In this document: positions 17,977-27,583 of the stretch, piece by piece
Numbering within the stretch: position 1 is the stretch's first letter
Layout: every line of letters begins with the position of its first letter
Origin: Treponema sp.
Lineage (GTDB): Bacteria > Spirochaetota > Spirochaetia > Treponematales > Breznakiellaceae
Direction: 5' to 3'
Length of the DNA stretch: 51,098 nucleotides
NCBI GenBank assembly: GCA_031275035.1
Contig: JAISPH010000077.1
Location: forward strand, 1-51,098
Notes under the pieces: model-generated
Databases searched by the model: none
Seen by the model: only the letters and a program-made list of their open reading frames with translations
Told to the model about the DNA's origin: nothing
Position numbers and translations under genes: made by a program

Positions 17977-19035
17977 ATGAAAAAGGGTACATTGACGGAA
18001 AAATCCCTGTTTTCCCCGCTCCTGCTTGCGGTCCTGCTTCTGGCGGCCTGCGACAGCGGGGTTATCCTTAATTCCTCCGATCCGCCGGATGTGGCCGTGT
18101 ATCCGCCTTCGGGCATGTGGGTGAAGGCCCTGTCCTCCAGCCGGGTTGAAGTATCCTGGACCCCGGTGCCTGCCGCGGTGCAGTATAGGATTTTCCGGGA
18201 TACCAGCCCCGCCGGCGCTTTCCCTCTCGTGGCTTCGGTAACGCCGCCTTCGCCGCCTTCGCCGGTTTATTCTTACGAGGATGCGGGCCTTGCCTTCGCC
18301 ACCTATTATTACAAGGTATCCGCGGTGGGCGCCGGCGGGGATGAGCAGACCAGCGGCTATTCTCCCGTTATACCCCTGACACAGCTGCAAACCCCCGTCC
18401 CCCGGGGCAGCGCTCCGTCGCCGGTCTCCATCAGGCTGGACTGGGACGCCGTCCCCGATGCGGCGGGTTATGCGATTTACCGGGCCGATGTCCTTTCCTC
18501 AGATCCTCCCCCCCCTTTGCCGGCTTTCCCGTTAGTTCCGTCTTTTTCGGGAACGACCTATTACGATGTGGCCCCTACCGGTACGTACTATAATTATACC
18601 AGGTCCTATTATTACTGGGTTCGGGCCCTGGGCCCCCCGGACAGCGATATAGCCTCGTTGCCCACGCTCAACGGGGTTATCCAGGGGATACAAAACACAA
18701 AGGCGGCGAATCCGTTGACCCTGGCCGTTCCGGGGACGCCCCTTACCGTAACCAGCGGCCTGCCTTCGGGGACCGTTGCGTATTACTTTTTCAGTACCGC
18801 CGCATCGGTAACATACAAGATTGAATTTTCCAGCCTTGCCAATTCCGACGGGGTCAGGTTTTCGGTCTTTCTTGAAACCACGGGGGGCCAGTCGCAGCTC
18901 CTCAATATCATAGACGCCGGCGGCCCCGATCCCGGCGGCAAGGACTTTACCTTTACCTCGACGGCGGCAGGGGTGGTGCTCATATCCAGCGGCGGCCGTA
19001 CCAATTCCGGGAATTTCAGCGTCACGCGCCTGTAG
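17977..19035 (+). CDS. Lipoprotein with fibronectin-like modules
   Basis: A 352-residue predicted lipoprotein. The start MKKG, hydrophobic core and lipobox LLAAC place the lipidated cysteine at residue 25. Two fibronectin type III-like modules follow (about residues 45-130 and 135-225, with VEVSWTPVPAAVQYRIFRD and IRLDWDAVPDAAGYAIYRA). The C-terminal 100 residues form a beta domain resembling the prepeptidase C-terminal (PPC) type. It is probably a surface or periplasmic adhesin-like protein; the ligand is unknown. Start chosen at ATG 17977, because the longer frame adds 60 residues lying in repeat DNA before the signal peptide. Confidence 0.75.
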   Translation: MKKGTLTEKSLFSPLLLAVLLLAACDSGVILNSSDPPDVAVYPPSGMWVKALSSSRVEVSWTPVPAAVQYRIFRDTSPAGAFPLVASVTPPSPPSPVYSYEDAGLAFATYYYKVSAVGAGGDEQTSGYSPVIPLTQLQTPVPRGSAPSPVSIRLDWDAVPDAAGYAIYRADVLSSDPPPPLPAFPLVPSFSGTTYYDVAPTGTYYNYTRSYYYWVRALGPPDSDIASLPTLNGVIQGIQNTKAANPLTLAVPGTPLTVTSGLPSGTVAYYFFSTAASVTYKIEFSSLANSDGVRFSVFLETTGGQSQLLNIIDAGGPDPGGKDFTFTSTAAGVVLISSGGRTNSGNFSVTRL

Positions 19036-19536
19036 CCGCCGGCCGCCGCCGTACCATACCCTTGGGCAGTTTCAGTTTCCTCCGGGCCGGGGTTTCGCCG
19101 CGTTCCGCCTGCAAATCCGCATAACGCAGCCATTTATGGCGGAGCGGAAGCGGCGGGTTTCAGGGCCGGGCCCGGACTGGTTTTTCCGGCTTTGTCCACA
19201 GTCGTGTCAAATTGACCCAACCGCCGGCAAAAACAGCCCCCGCGTTGCAGCGCGCCGCCCCAAAACCGCGCTTTCCGGCCCGGCTGCTGCGGCTTCCGTC
19301 CCCGCCGGGGCGGTTTCCGGGCCCGCCGCTGCAATGCGCTGCTCTCCGGGGTCTGTCTATGGGAAGGTACCGGAGGGCGGGAACAGGGGCGGGAGGAAAA
19401 AGGACGGCGGGGGGTCCCGGCCCGGGGCTGTTCTTGTCGGATTGGTCCCGGGGTTTGCTCAGAATACCGGATTTTGAAAGAAGTTCCTTGTATTCCCCGG
19501 CGGGATACAGTAGTTTTTTGTTCGAGGGGTTTTTTT
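19036..19536. other. 500-bp gap with no convincing gene
   Basis: Very GC-rich, with overlapping low-complexity frames on both strands. On the minus strand about 19160-19027 there is a stop-to-stop frame with protein-like wording (residues KWLRYADLQAERGETPARRK) but no start codon, perhaps a gene remnant. One DnaA-box-like 9-mer, TTGTCCACA (19192-19200), stands alone. The clpC ribosome-binding site GAGGGG lies near the right edge. Confidence 0.45.
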
Positions 19537-22098
19537 ATGTTTAAGGGCTTAAGCCAGCGGGCTCAGCGCATTTTAACCATTGACGCCCAGGAAGAGGCGC
19601 GCCGCTTCAATTCGGATCAGCTCCTGCCGGAGCATATCATCGCCGCCATCCTCAAAGACGGGGAGGGCGTTGCCTGCAAGGCGCTGCTGTTTCTCAGGAT
19701 CGATCTGCCGGAATTCCGGCAGATCCTTGAGGACGAAATTCCCCGTATGCCCGGCCCCATTGTCTACGGAGACGTGCCCCCCTCGCAGCGGACCAGGACC
19801 ATGATGGAAAGCGCCGCCGAGGAAGCCCGGACCCTGGGGAACAACTATATCGGCACCGAGCACCTCTTCTTCGCCGCCATGGGGGAGTATGATTCTCCGA
19901 TACAGATTTACCTGAACCAGCGGGCGGTGGATGCGGACATGCTCCGGGTGGTGGTGCAGACCACCTTCAATGACGCCCGGCCGGAAGAATCCCTTGCCGC
20001 CGCCGGCTGCCCGCCCTTTTTTTCCCCCCAGGAGGAGATCCCAGAAAAGGCCCCGCGGAGCCGGATAAGGCCCGCTTCCTATTCCTCCCTTACCCCGAAC
20101 CTGGACGAGTATTCCCGGGATCTGACCCTCATGGCAAAGACGGGCAAGCTGGACCCCGTGGTGGGCCGCCGCCGGGAAATTGAGCGGGCGGTACGCATCC
20201 TGGCCCGGCGTACCAAGAACAACCCCATCCTTATCGGGGAGCCCGGCGTGGGAAAGACCGCCATTGTGGAGGGGCTGGCCTGGTTTTTCGCCGCGGAGGC
20301 CGTACCCGACGCCCTGGAGGGGAAGCGCATCCTTTCCCTGGATCTGGGGGCGGTAGTGGCGGGCACCAAGTACCGGGGCGAGTTTGAGGAACGGATCAAA
20401 AATATTATGAGGGAGATCGTCCAGGCGGGAAACGTGATTCTCTTCATCGACGAGATCCATGCCGTTATCGGAGCGGGGGGCGCGGAGGGGACCGTCGACG
20501 CCGCCAACATGCTCAAGCCCGGCCTTTCCCGGGGGGAGATCCAGTGTATCGGCGCCACTACCATGGGGGAATACCGGAAGTACTTTGAGAAAGACGCCGC
20601 TCTGGAACGGCGCTTCCAGACTATCCTGGTGGATGAGCCCGGCCCTGACGATACCCTGGAGATATTGAAGGGGCTTCAAAAACGCTACGAGGATCACCAC
20701 CGGGTAAGCTACAGTCCCGAAGCGGTGAGCGCCGCCGTCCGGCTGGCCCGGCGCTACATTACGGGCCGCTTTATGCCCGACAAGGCTATCGACCTTCTGG
20801 ACGAGGCCGGGGCCATGCGGAAGCTTGAGTACAGCTCCCGGCCGCCGGAGATTTCCGGCATCGAGGCGGAGATACGCCAGCTTGTCGAGGAAAAGGGCGC
20901 TTTGGTATCGGCCCAGGATTATGAGCGGGCGGCGGAGATCCGGGACAAGGTACAAGATCTCCGCCGCAGGCTCGAATTGGCGCGGGAGCTCTGGCTCCGG
21001 GCTTCCGGGGACGAACGGGTCCCCGTCAATGAAGAGGATGTACGCCGGGTGGTGGCGGAGGCTACGGGCATACCCGTAATGCGCCTGGAAGAGCAGGACG
21101 CCAAACGGCTGCTCCGGCTTGAAGAAGAACTCCACAAGGCTGTTATCGGCCAGGACGATGCGGTCCGCCTGATCGCATCGGCAATCAGGCGGTCCCAGGC
21201 GGGGATTTCCTCTCCCAAACGGCCCCTGGGTTCCTTTATCTTCCTCGGCCCCACGGGGGTGGGCAAGACCCTGCTGGCAAAGCGCCTTTCCGAATATCTT
21301 TTCGGCAACGGGGATTCCCTGGTCAGGATCGATATGTCCGACTTTATGGAGAAACACAATGTTTCCCGTCTGGTGGGCGCGCCTCCGGGGTATGTGGGCT
21401 ACGGGGAGGGCGGAATCCTCACCGAGCGCATACGCCATAATCCCTACCGGGTTATTCTCTTTGACGAGATTGAAAAAGCCCACCACGAAGTGTTCAATCT
21501 GCTTTTGCAGGTCCTGGAGGAGGGGGAACTCAAGGATAACCTGGGCCATACGGTCAGCTTTAGAAATACGGTGATCATTATGACCAGCAATGCGGGGGTG
21601 CGGGAAATTTCCCGGGACTCGAAGCTGGGGTTCAGCGCCGGAACGGGGATCATGGATCCGGGGGAGATCCGGGCCTCGGCCATGTCGGAGCTGCGCCGCC
21701 TCTTCAGTCCGGAATTCCTGAACCGTGTGGACGATGTGGCGGTGTTTCATGCCCTTGACGAAAAACAGGCCGGTGCCATTCTGGATCTGCAGTTGGAGGA
21801 GCTTTCCCGCCGGCTGGCGGAACAGGGGTTCCGGATCCGTATCCTTCCCCGGGCCAGGCGCTTCCTGCTGGAAAAGGGCTGGGACCCCAAATACGGCGCC
21901 CGGCCCATGCGGCGGGCCATTCAAAAGGAACTGGAGGATCCGCTGTCGCTTTTACTGCTGAAGGGGGAGTATGGCCGGGGCGTATCCTTTATTGCCGGCG
22001 GCGGGGAGGGCGGGATCAGCTTCAGCGCCGAAGCCGGGACGCCGGAGGAATCTCCGCCCCTGCCGAAAGCCGGACCGGTTCCGGTTATAACCCTGTAG
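19537..22098 (+). CDS. clpC: ATP-dependent unfoldase ClpC
   Basis: An 853-residue AAA+ unfoldase that feeds ClpP. Domains in order: double Clp_N repeat (1-150), first AAA+ module with GEPGVGKT at 234-241, a UVR-type coiled motif (about 445-482, [15 protein letters not shown]), second AAA+ module with GPTGVGKT at 571-578, and a C-terminal D2-small domain. The LGF tripeptide in SKLGFSAG is the ClpP-docking loop, and with the UVR motif it marks ClpC and not ClpB. Start is ATG 19537, with GAGGGG upstream; the frame extends 21 codons further without support. Converges on glgC with 9 bp between stops. Confidence 0.92.
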   Translation: MFKGLSQRAQRILTIDAQEEARRFNSDQLLPEHIIAAILKDGEGVACKALLFLRIDLPEFRQILEDEIPRMPGPIVYGDVPPSQRTRTMMESAAEEARTLGNNYIGTEHLFFAAMGEYDSPIQIYLNQRAVDADMLRVVVQTTFNDARPEESLAAAGCPPFFSPQEEIPEKAPRSRIRPASYSSLTPNLDEYSRDLTLMAKTGKLDPVVGRRREIERAVRILARRTKNNPILIGEPGVGKTAIVEGLAWFFAAEAVPDALEGKRILSLDLGAVVAGTKYRGEFEERIKNIMREIVQAGNVILFIDEIHAVIGAGGAEGTVDAANMLKPGLSRGEIQCIGATTMGEYRKYFEKDAALERRFQTILVDEPGPDDTLEILKGLQKRYEDHHRVSYSPEAVSAAVRLARRYITGRFMPDKAIDLLDEAGAMRKLEYSSRPPEISGIEAEIRQLVEEKGALVSAQDYERAAEIRDKVQDLRRRLELARELWLRASGDERVPVNEEDVRRVVAEATGIPVMRLEEQDAKRLLRLEEELHKAVIGQDDAVRLIASAIRRSQAGISSPKRPLGSFIFLGPTGVGKTLLAKRLSEYLFGNGDSLVRIDMSDFMEKHNVSRLVGAPPGYVGYGEGGILTERIRHNPYRVILFDEIEKAHHEVFNLLLQVLEEGELKDNLGHTVSFRNTVIIMTSNAGVREISRDSKLGFSAGTGIMDPGEIRASAMSELRRLFSPEFLNRVDDVAVFHALDEKQAGAILDLQLEELSRRLAEQGFRIRILPRARRFLLEKGWDPKYGARPMRRAIQKELEDPLSLLLLKGEYGRGVSFIAGGGEGGISFSAEAGTPEESPPLPKAGPVPVITL

Positions 22099-22107
22099 CG
22101 GCCGCGG

Positions 22108-23376
22108 CTAAATGATTGTCCCCGGATAGAGGACGGTATTCTTTGGAATGACGATGATGCCGTCCACAATGTAGTAGTGGCCGTAATTGCCGTCGGGCCG
22201 GTCCAGGTTGTCCACGCCGATACGGCAACCCTCGCCTATGGCGGCGTTTTTGTCGATGATGGCCCCCTTGATGATGGCCCCCTTCCCGATGCCGATATTG
22301 GGCAGGCGGTTTTCGGCGTTCTGCCGTTTCCGCTCCTCGGTTTCGTAGAAGTCCGCCCCCATACAGATTACCCCGTTCAGGCTTGCCCCGGATTCGATGA
22401 TCGTCCTTACTCCGACCACGGAATAGGTAACCGATGCGTTGGTGATGATGCAGCCTTCGGCGGCGATGGACTGATTCATATTGCTGAAGTTCATCTTTGA
22501 CGGGGGCAGGTTCCGCATGTGGGTATAGATGGGACGGTCCTCATCATAAAAATCGAAATTAGGCTTGAGGGTGGTCAGGTTGATATTGGCTTCGTAAAAG
22601 TTGCGGATGGTTCCGATGTCTTCCCAGTAGCCGTTGAAGATATAGGCGTTGACCTTGAGGTTTTTGATCGCCGCGGGGATTATCTCTTTGCCGAAATCGG
22701 TGTACTCGTTGGTCAGGCAGCTTTCCATGGCCGCGGCGTTGAAAATGTAGATCCCCATGGAGGCAAGGTACTCGTCCCGGCTCTTCTCGGAACGCAGCTC
22801 CGGGGGAACCTTAAAGTCGCCGATATCCCTGGAGGATCCGGGCTTCTCCAGAAATTCAATAATGCCGCCGTTTTTATTTACCCTGAGGATGCCCAGCTGG
22901 CTGGCGTCTTCCCTGGATACGGTGGTACAGGCGATGGTTATGGCCGCCCCCGAATCCTTGTGCTTTTTCAGCAGTTCCTTCAGGTCCATCCGGTAGAGCT
23001 GATCCCCGGAGAGTACCAGGTAGTAGGACGGATTCTGGGTCCTGAAGTGGATAAAGTTCTTCCGCACCGCATCGGCGGTGCCCTCGTACCAGCTTGAATG
23101 TTCGAAGGTCTGTTCCGCGGCCAGGATCTCCACAAAGCCGTTGCTGAATGTGTCGAACACATAGGTCTGGGCCAGATGCATGTGGAGGGAGGCGGAATTG
23201 AACTGGGTAAGGATATAGATCCGCTTAAAATCGGCGTTGATGCAGTTTGAAATGGGTATATCCACCAGCCGAAATTTTCCGCCGAAGGGAACCGCCGGCT
23301 TTGCCCGTTCCTGGGTCAGAGGGAACAGCCGTGTTCCTTTTCCGCCGCCTAGAACGATAGACAAAACTTCAGCCAT
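22108..23376 (-). CDS. glgC: Glucose-1-phosphate adenylyltransferase
   Basis: A 422-residue ADP-glucose pyrophosphorylase, the first committed step of glycogen synthesis. The N-terminal nucleotidyltransferase signature GGGKGTRLFPLT (residues 10-21), the substrate segment WYEGTADAV and the DQLYRMD region are present. The C-terminal third is the left-handed beta-helix with repeated I-I-D/N-x-x-A turns. GGAGG lies 6 nt before the ATG, so unlike several neighbours it has a normal leader. No other glycogen gene is adjacent; the GH57-like gene at 34925 is the nearest possible relative of the pathway. Confidence 0.95.
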   Translation of the reverse strand: MAEVLSIVLGGGKGTRLFPLTQERAKPAVPFGGKFRLVDIPISNCINADFKRIYILTQFNSASLHMHLAQTYVFDTFSNGFVEILAAEQTFEHSSWYEGTADAVRKNFIHFRTQNPSYYLVLSGDQLYRMDLKELLKKHKDSGAAITIACTTVSREDASQLGILRVNKNGGIIEFLEKPGSSRDIGDFKVPPELRSEKSRDEYLASMGIYIFNAAAMESCLTNEYTDFGKEIIPAAIKNLKVNAYIFNGYWEDIGTIRNFYEANINLTTLKPNFDFYDEDRPIYTHMRNLPPSKMNFSNMNQSIAAEGCIITNASVTYSVVGVRTIIESGASLNGVICMGADFYETEERKRQNAENRLPNIGIGKGAIIKGAIIDKNAAIGEGCRIGVDNLDRPDGNYGHYYIVDGIIVIPKNTVLYPGTII

Positions 23377-23514
23377 TGTAGGCCTCCTTCTTTTGTAATA
23401 AAACCTCCTAAAACCCCGGTTTGGTTTCCAGAAGTTCTTGAGTCCGTCCAGGGATACGAAATCCCGTCATAGTAAATAGTATAGGAGGCTTTTTTCCGTC
23501 TGTCGATAGCGGAC

Positions 23515-23544
23515 TTTACGTTTCTTTTCGCTTGAGGGTACAAT
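23515..23544 (+). promoter_or_regulatory. Predicted leaderless promoter of mrfA
   Basis: TTTACG at 23515-23520, an 18-nt spacer, TACAAT at 23539-23544, then 6 nt to ATG 23551. There is no Shine-Dalgarno between the -10 and the start. Confidence 0.45.
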
Positions 23545-23550
23545 CGGCCT

Positions 23551-26016
23551 ATGGATTCCCGTGCGGAACTGGAAAAAATTCTTACCGGCCCCGAATTTGC
23601 TCCAAATATTGTGGAAAACCGGCTTATCCCTGCGGCGGAAGCTTCCTGTATACCCTTTCCCGCGGATCTGGATCCCCGGATTGCCGCGGCCCTGGAAAAA
23701 CGGGGGATCAGCCGGCTCTATACCCACCAGGGCGAGGTCTGGGAAAGGGTCAGCCGGGGCAGTCATGTGGTGGTGGTTACCCCCACGGCTTCGGGGAAGA
23801 CCCTCTGCTATAACCTGCCCGTTCTCCAGACCCTGCTCCGGGACAGTTCGGCCCGGGCGCTCTACCTCTTTCCCACCAAGGCCCTTTCCCAGGATCAGCA
23901 GTCGGAGCTTGGGGAACTGGTTTCCCCGGATTCGCCGGAGGAGTTCTACGGCCTCCCGGTTAAGGCCGCCACCTACGACGGGGACACCCCCGGTTCCCTG
24001 CGGGTCGCCGCCAGGGATACGGGGCAGATCATCATCTCCAATCCCGACATGCTCCATGCGGGGATACTTCCCAATCATCCCAAATGGATACGCTTCTTCT
24101 CCCATCTGAAATATGTGGTGATAGACGAGGCCCACGCCTACCGGGGGGTTCTGGGAAGCCATGTAGCCAATGTGATCCGCCGGCTCCGGCGTATCGCCGC
24201 CTTTTACGGCTCCTTCCCCCGGTTTATTCTCTGTTCCGCCACCATCGCCAATCCTCTGGAGCTGGCCCAAACTCTTACCGGCGGCGAGGTTGTTCTGGTG
24301 GACAAAAACGGCGCCCCCCGGGGGGAAAAACGGGTGATCCTCTACAATCCGCCCCTGGTGGACGCGGTCCAGGGGATACGCCGCAGCGTGATCACCGAAA
24401 GCCGCCGCTGGATGCTGGCCTTTCTCAGAGCGGGAATCAAGACCATCCTCTTTGCCCATTCCCGGATAAAAACCGAGGTGGCCGCCTCCTATGTCAACGA
24501 GGACCTGGCCAATCTCTATACGGATAATTCCAGGATCAGGGTTGAAGCCTACCGGGGAGGGCTCCTTCCCAACGAGCGGCGGGAGATAGAGCGGGGGCTC
24601 CGGGAGGGGCTTATTCAGGGGGTGGTGTCCACCAACGCCCTGGAACTGGGCATCGACATAGGCGGCCTGGATGCTTCGGTGGTGGCGGGCTTTCCCGGCT
24701 CTTTTAACAGTTTCTGGCAGCAGTCGGGCAGGGCGGGCCGCCGGGGGGGAACTTCGGTATCGGTCTTTGTCGCCTCCGCTTCGCCGCTCGATCAGTTTAT
24801 CATGGATGATCCCGAATGGTTCTTTCAAAAGGGAGTGGAGGAGGCCCGGCTTGATCCGGACAATCCCTATATTCTGACGGATCATGTAAAGTGCGCCTGC
24901 TTTGAGCTTCCCTTCAGGGATGAATGTTTGGGCCCCCTCCGGCCAGGCTCCTTGTCCGGAAAAGCCCCCGGCCCTCCGCCGGAAGCGGCCGATCCCTTTG
25001 GGGAAAATGCGGTTCCGGTCCTGGAGCACCTTGAAGAGGGGGGCATAATCCGGCATACCGGCGGCGCGCCGGGAGCCGGCGGACGCTGGCATTGGGCGGA
25101 CCGTTCTTTCCCCGCGGAGGGCATCAGCCTCCGTTCCGCCGCCGCGGACAATGTGGTGATTGTGGATCTTACCGGCGGCCGCAATGCCGTAATCGGCGAG
25201 ATGGACCGGCCCAGCGCCAAGGAGCTGATCTTCGAAAACGCCGTATACATACACCGGGGCCGTCAGTACCTGGTGGAGTCCCTGGACATTGAGAACCGGA
25301 AGTGCCTGGTCCGGGAGGCGGAGGTAAATTACTTTACCGACGGTCTGGTAAAAACCGACATCAAGGTTCTCAGCGAAGATGAAGAATTTATTTATGGAAG
25401 AGCGGGGAGTGAAGAGGGAGGAGTGAAAAGCGGGGAGTCCGGGATGAGGAGTGAGGAGCAGGGAGAGGGAAGTGAAGGGCGTGGGGGGGATATGGTTTTT
25501 GCGGCCAGGGGGGTGTTGGGGGATGTGCTGGTCCGGTCCCAGGCTGCCAAGTTCAAGAAGATACGTTTCCACACCCACGAAAATATCGGATACGGGGAGA
25601 TACATCTGCCGGAGGAGGAGATGCAAACCCGGGCGCTGATCCTCCTTTTTCCCCCGGAGTCCCGGGGCGGAGAGAGCCTTTCCGCCTTTGACGAACAGGG
25701 GGCCGCCTCGGCGCTTGCCGGCGCCGGCACCCTGATAAAACGCATAGCCCCGGTCTTCCTCCTCTGCGATCCCCGGGACATAGGCGTCGCCGAGCGGGTC
25801 CGGGACCCCCACTTCGGCCTTCCCGCCCTCTTTGTTTACGACAAATATCCCGGCGGTACGGGTCTCGCCGAAGCCCTGTCCCGCCGGGCCGGGGATCTTT
25901 TCCGTTCCATACGCCGGGTTGTGGAACGCTGTCCCTGCAAGGCGGGCTGTCCATCCTGCGTCGGTCCCGGAGGCAATAAAGACGGGACCGGGGTCTTCCT
26001 CGGGGCCCTGATCTAG
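23551..26016 (+). CDS. mrfA: DEAH-type helicase of the MrfA/YprA family
   Basis: An 821-residue superfamily 2 helicase. Walker A TPTASGKT is at 77-84, DEAH at 192-195, the SAT motif follows in LCSATIA, and motif VI reads QQSGRAGRRG. Four C-terminal cysteines (C794, C796, C800, C803) match the zinc site of the MrfA DUF1998 domain. In Bacillus subtilis MrfA works with the exonuclease MrfB in repair of mitomycin lesions; the next gene here is the MrfB type. Residues about 613-649 are a low-complexity Ser/Glu/Gly insert from purine-rich DNA that I do not expect in the family. Confidence 0.87.
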   Translation: MDSRAELEKILTGPEFAPNIVENRLIPAAEASCIPFPADLDPRIAAALEKRGISRLYTHQGEVWERVSRGSHVVVVTPTASGKTLCYNLPVLQTLLRDSSARALYLFPTKALSQDQQSELGELVSPDSPEEFYGLPVKAATYDGDTPGSLRVAARDTGQIIISNPDMLHAGILPNHPKWIRFFSHLKYVVIDEAHAYRGVLGSHVANVIRRLRRIAAFYGSFPRFILCSATIANPLELAQTLTGGEVVLVDKNGAPRGEKRVILYNPPLVDAVQGIRRSVITESRRWMLAFLRAGIKTILFAHSRIKTEVAASYVNEDLANLYTDNSRIRVEAYRGGLLPNERREIERGLREGLIQGVVSTNALELGIDIGGLDASVVAGFPGSFNSFWQQSGRAGRRGGTSVSVFVASASPLDQFIMDDPEWFFQKGVEEARLDPDNPYILTDHVKCACFELPFRDECLGPLRPGSLSGKAPGPPPEAADPFGENAVPVLEHLEEGGIIRHTGGAPGAGGRWHWADRSFPAEGISLRSAAADNVVIVDLTGGRNAVIGEMDRPSAKELIFENAVYIHRGRQYLVESLDIENRKCLVREAEVNYFTDGLVKTDIKVLSEDEEFIYGRAGSEEGGVKSGESGMRSEEQGEGSEGRGGDMVFAARGVLGDVLVRSQAAKFKKIRFHTHENIGYGEIHLPEEEMQTRALILLFPPESRGGESLSAFDEQGAASALAGAGTLIKRIAPVFLLCDPRDIGVAERVRDPHFGLPALFVYDKYPGGTGLAEALSRRAGDLFRSIRRVVERCPCKAGCPSCVGPGGNKDGTGVFLGALI
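25390..25497 (+). repeat. Purine-rich low-complexity insert inside mrfA
   Basis: About 108 bp made of variants of GGAGTGAAGAG / GGGGAGT / GAGGAGTGAGG, almost free of pyrimidines and quite unlike the flanking coding DNA. It keeps the frame and encodes a Gly/Ser/Glu-rich linker. It looks like an expanded simple repeat or a small inserted element. Confidence 0.6.
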
Positions 26017-26025
26017 GCGGCGTTT

Positions 26026-27405
26026 ATGGGAGGGAATCTGAGGGCCCGGCTGCAGCGTATCCGGGAGGCCGGATCGCCGGCAAAACCGGCCGATGCCCGG
26101 TCTTCGTCTCAGGCGGCGGGCCGCATACCGGCGGAGGCCGGATCGCCGCGGGGATTTTCAGGCTGGACCCCCTTGGGTTTTAAGGTTCTTGAGCGTTCGG
26201 CGCTACTGGATCTGCCCGCCGCCCCCGTGTATCCCTTGCCCCCTTCCCTGTCCGTGCTGGTGCCGGATCTGCTCCGCTATGCCGCAGCGCCGGAGGCCGC
26301 GCCGGGTTCCGGGGCCCCCGCTTCCCGGGCGCTTTTCCTGGAGGATCTGCTGTTCTTCGATCTGGAAACCACGGGCCTCTCCGGGGGCGCCGGGACGGCG
26401 GCGTTTCTCGCCGCCTTTGGCCGTTTTGTGAAGGACCCCGGCCGGGCCGGGCCGCAGGATTACCGGCTTCAGGTTAAACAGTATCTGCTCCTCGATTATC
26501 CCGGTGAAAATGATTTTCTTGAAGCGGCGCTGGCGGAATTTGCGCCCTCTCCGGCCCCTTCCGGCTGCGGGCGGTCCCCCCTGACGGTTACCTATAACGG
26601 CAAAAGTTTCGATTCCCAGATTCTTAAAACCCGCTGCCTTATGAACGGCATGACCCCCCCTGTTTTTTATCATGCGGATCTGCTCCATCCCAGCCGCCGT
26701 CTGTGGAAGCGGGTGCTCCCCTCCTGTTCCCAGGGTACTATAGAAACTGAAGCGCTGGGTCTGGACCGGACCGGAGACATACCGGGTTCGATGGCCCCGG
26801 AGATCTGGTTTTCCTACCTGCGTTCAGGGGGAGATCCTGCGGCGGAGGCCGCCCTTTTGGGGATCTGCGATCACAATCTCCGGGATATTCTGGGGCTGGC
26901 CGTCCTCTTTACCGCCCTGGCCCGGATCGCCGCCGATCCGCTGGAGGCCGGGATCTACCGTGTTGATAAGGCCGCCCTGGCTCTGTGCTGGCGGAAGGCG
27001 GCCCGGCGCGGGAACGGAAACGCCGCTTTTTACGGACAGCCGGACAGGCCCGGAAAGGATGCGGCGGAACCCGGAAAAACCGCCCGGCGGCTCATGGAGG
27101 CTGCGGAAGAGGAATTCCCCCTGGCAGGTTATGTCCTGGGCCTGGATCTGATCCGGGGGGGCTCCGCCGAAGAGGGGAGGCGCCGTCTCCGGTCTTTGTT
27201 GAATCGGACCCTTTCCCCGGCTCTGCGGTCCGCCGTCTATAGAGCCTTGGCGATAGATGCGGAATGGCGGCTCCGGGACCGGCGGGCCGCCCTGGGCTAT
27301 ACCGAAACGGCCCTCGGCATAGACGGAACCGGACCGGCGGCGCGGGAGGATCTCCGGTCCCGGCGGGACCGGCTCCTCAGGCTGCTGAACCGGGCGGAGG
27401 GTTAA
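26026..27405 (+). CDS. mrfB: RNase H-fold 3'-5' exonuclease of the MrfB/YprB family
   Basis: A 459-residue protein. The exonuclease core has the DEDDh residues D112 and E114 (DLETTGL), D196 (NGKSFD), and H283/D287 (DHNLRDILGL). The C-terminal 130 residues are helical, TPR-like, as in YprB. It starts 9 bp after mrfA, so the two are co-transcribed and probably act together on DNA lesions, as in Bacillus. The N-terminal 60 residues are Ala/Gly/Pro-rich with a repeated GGAGGCCGGATCGCCG at DNA level, and may be dispensable. Assignment rests on motifs plus the neighbour. Confidence 0.82.
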   Translation: MGGNLRARLQRIREAGSPAKPADARSSSQAAGRIPAEAGSPRGFSGWTPLGFKVLERSALLDLPAAPVYPLPPSLSVLVPDLLRYAAAPEAAPGSGAPASRALFLEDLLFFDLETTGLSGGAGTAAFLAAFGRFVKDPGRAGPQDYRLQVKQYLLLDYPGENDFLEAALAEFAPSPAPSGCGRSPLTVTYNGKSFDSQILKTRCLMNGMTPPVFYHADLLHPSRRLWKRVLPSCSQGTIETEALGLDRTGDIPGSMAPEIWFSYLRSGGDPAAEAALLGICDHNLRDILGLAVLFTALARIAADPLEAGIYRVDKAALALCWRKAARRGNGNAAFYGQPDRPGKDAAEPGKTARRLMEAAEEEFPLAGYVLGLDLIRGGSAEEGRRRLRSLLNRTLSPALRSAVYRALAIDAEWRLRDRRAALGYTETALGIDGTGPAAREDLRSRRDRLLRLLNRAEG

Positions 27406-27488
27406 CCGGAATGCCGGGCTTACGGTCCGCCGCGTTTGTTTGGCCCTGCCTGCGGCGGAATTGCGCCGGTTTTGGAAAAAATGAAAAA

Positions 27489-27529
27489 CCCAGAAGCTTG
27501 CTTCCGGGTATGGACCCCGCCTGCGAATC
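27489..27529 (-). repeat. TTCGCAG-box repeat with hairpin, copy C
   Basis: On the minus strand TGATTCGCAG plus GCGGGGTCCATACCC is followed by an imperfect hairpin (CCCAGAAGC-TT-GCTTCCGGG read on plus, 27489-27508). The 13-mer GGCGGGGTCCATA (minus strand, 27521-27509) recurs exactly at 36960-36972. Confidence 0.55.
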
Positions 27530-27537
27530 AGCGGCCA

Positions 27538-27565
27538 TTATTCGGAAACTGAAGTTTCCGAATAA
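27538..27565. repeat. Perfect 13-bp palindrome with AAACTGAAGTTT core
   Basis: TTATTCGGAAACT (27538-27550), GA, AGTTTCCGAATAA (27553-27565). The core is shared with palindromes at 34595-34612 and 48260-48289. Here it sits just upstream of the recX -10 box and could end mrfB transcription or regulate recX. Confidence 0.65.
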
Positions 27566-27571
27566 ATTTAT

Positions 27572-27577
27572 TATAGT
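27572..27577 (+). promoter_or_regulatory. Predicted -10 box of recX, leaderless
   Basis: TATAGT ends 6 nt before ATG 27584, with no Shine-Dalgarno in between. An overlapping alternative is TATTAT at 27569-27574. A -35 match is weak (CTGAAG region, inside the palindrome). Confidence 0.4.
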
Positions 27578-27583
27578 AACCTT

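Noticed and set aside
19192..19200. DnaA-box-like TTGTCCACA suggesting an origin
   Set aside because: A single imperfect box in GC-rich DNA; no AT-rich region, no cluster of boxes, no dnaA or dnaN nearby.
19573..21924. 783-codon minus-strand open frame opposite clpC
   Set aside because: It is a GC-driven shadow of clpC with no family signs; many shorter shadows of the same type lie opposite other genes.
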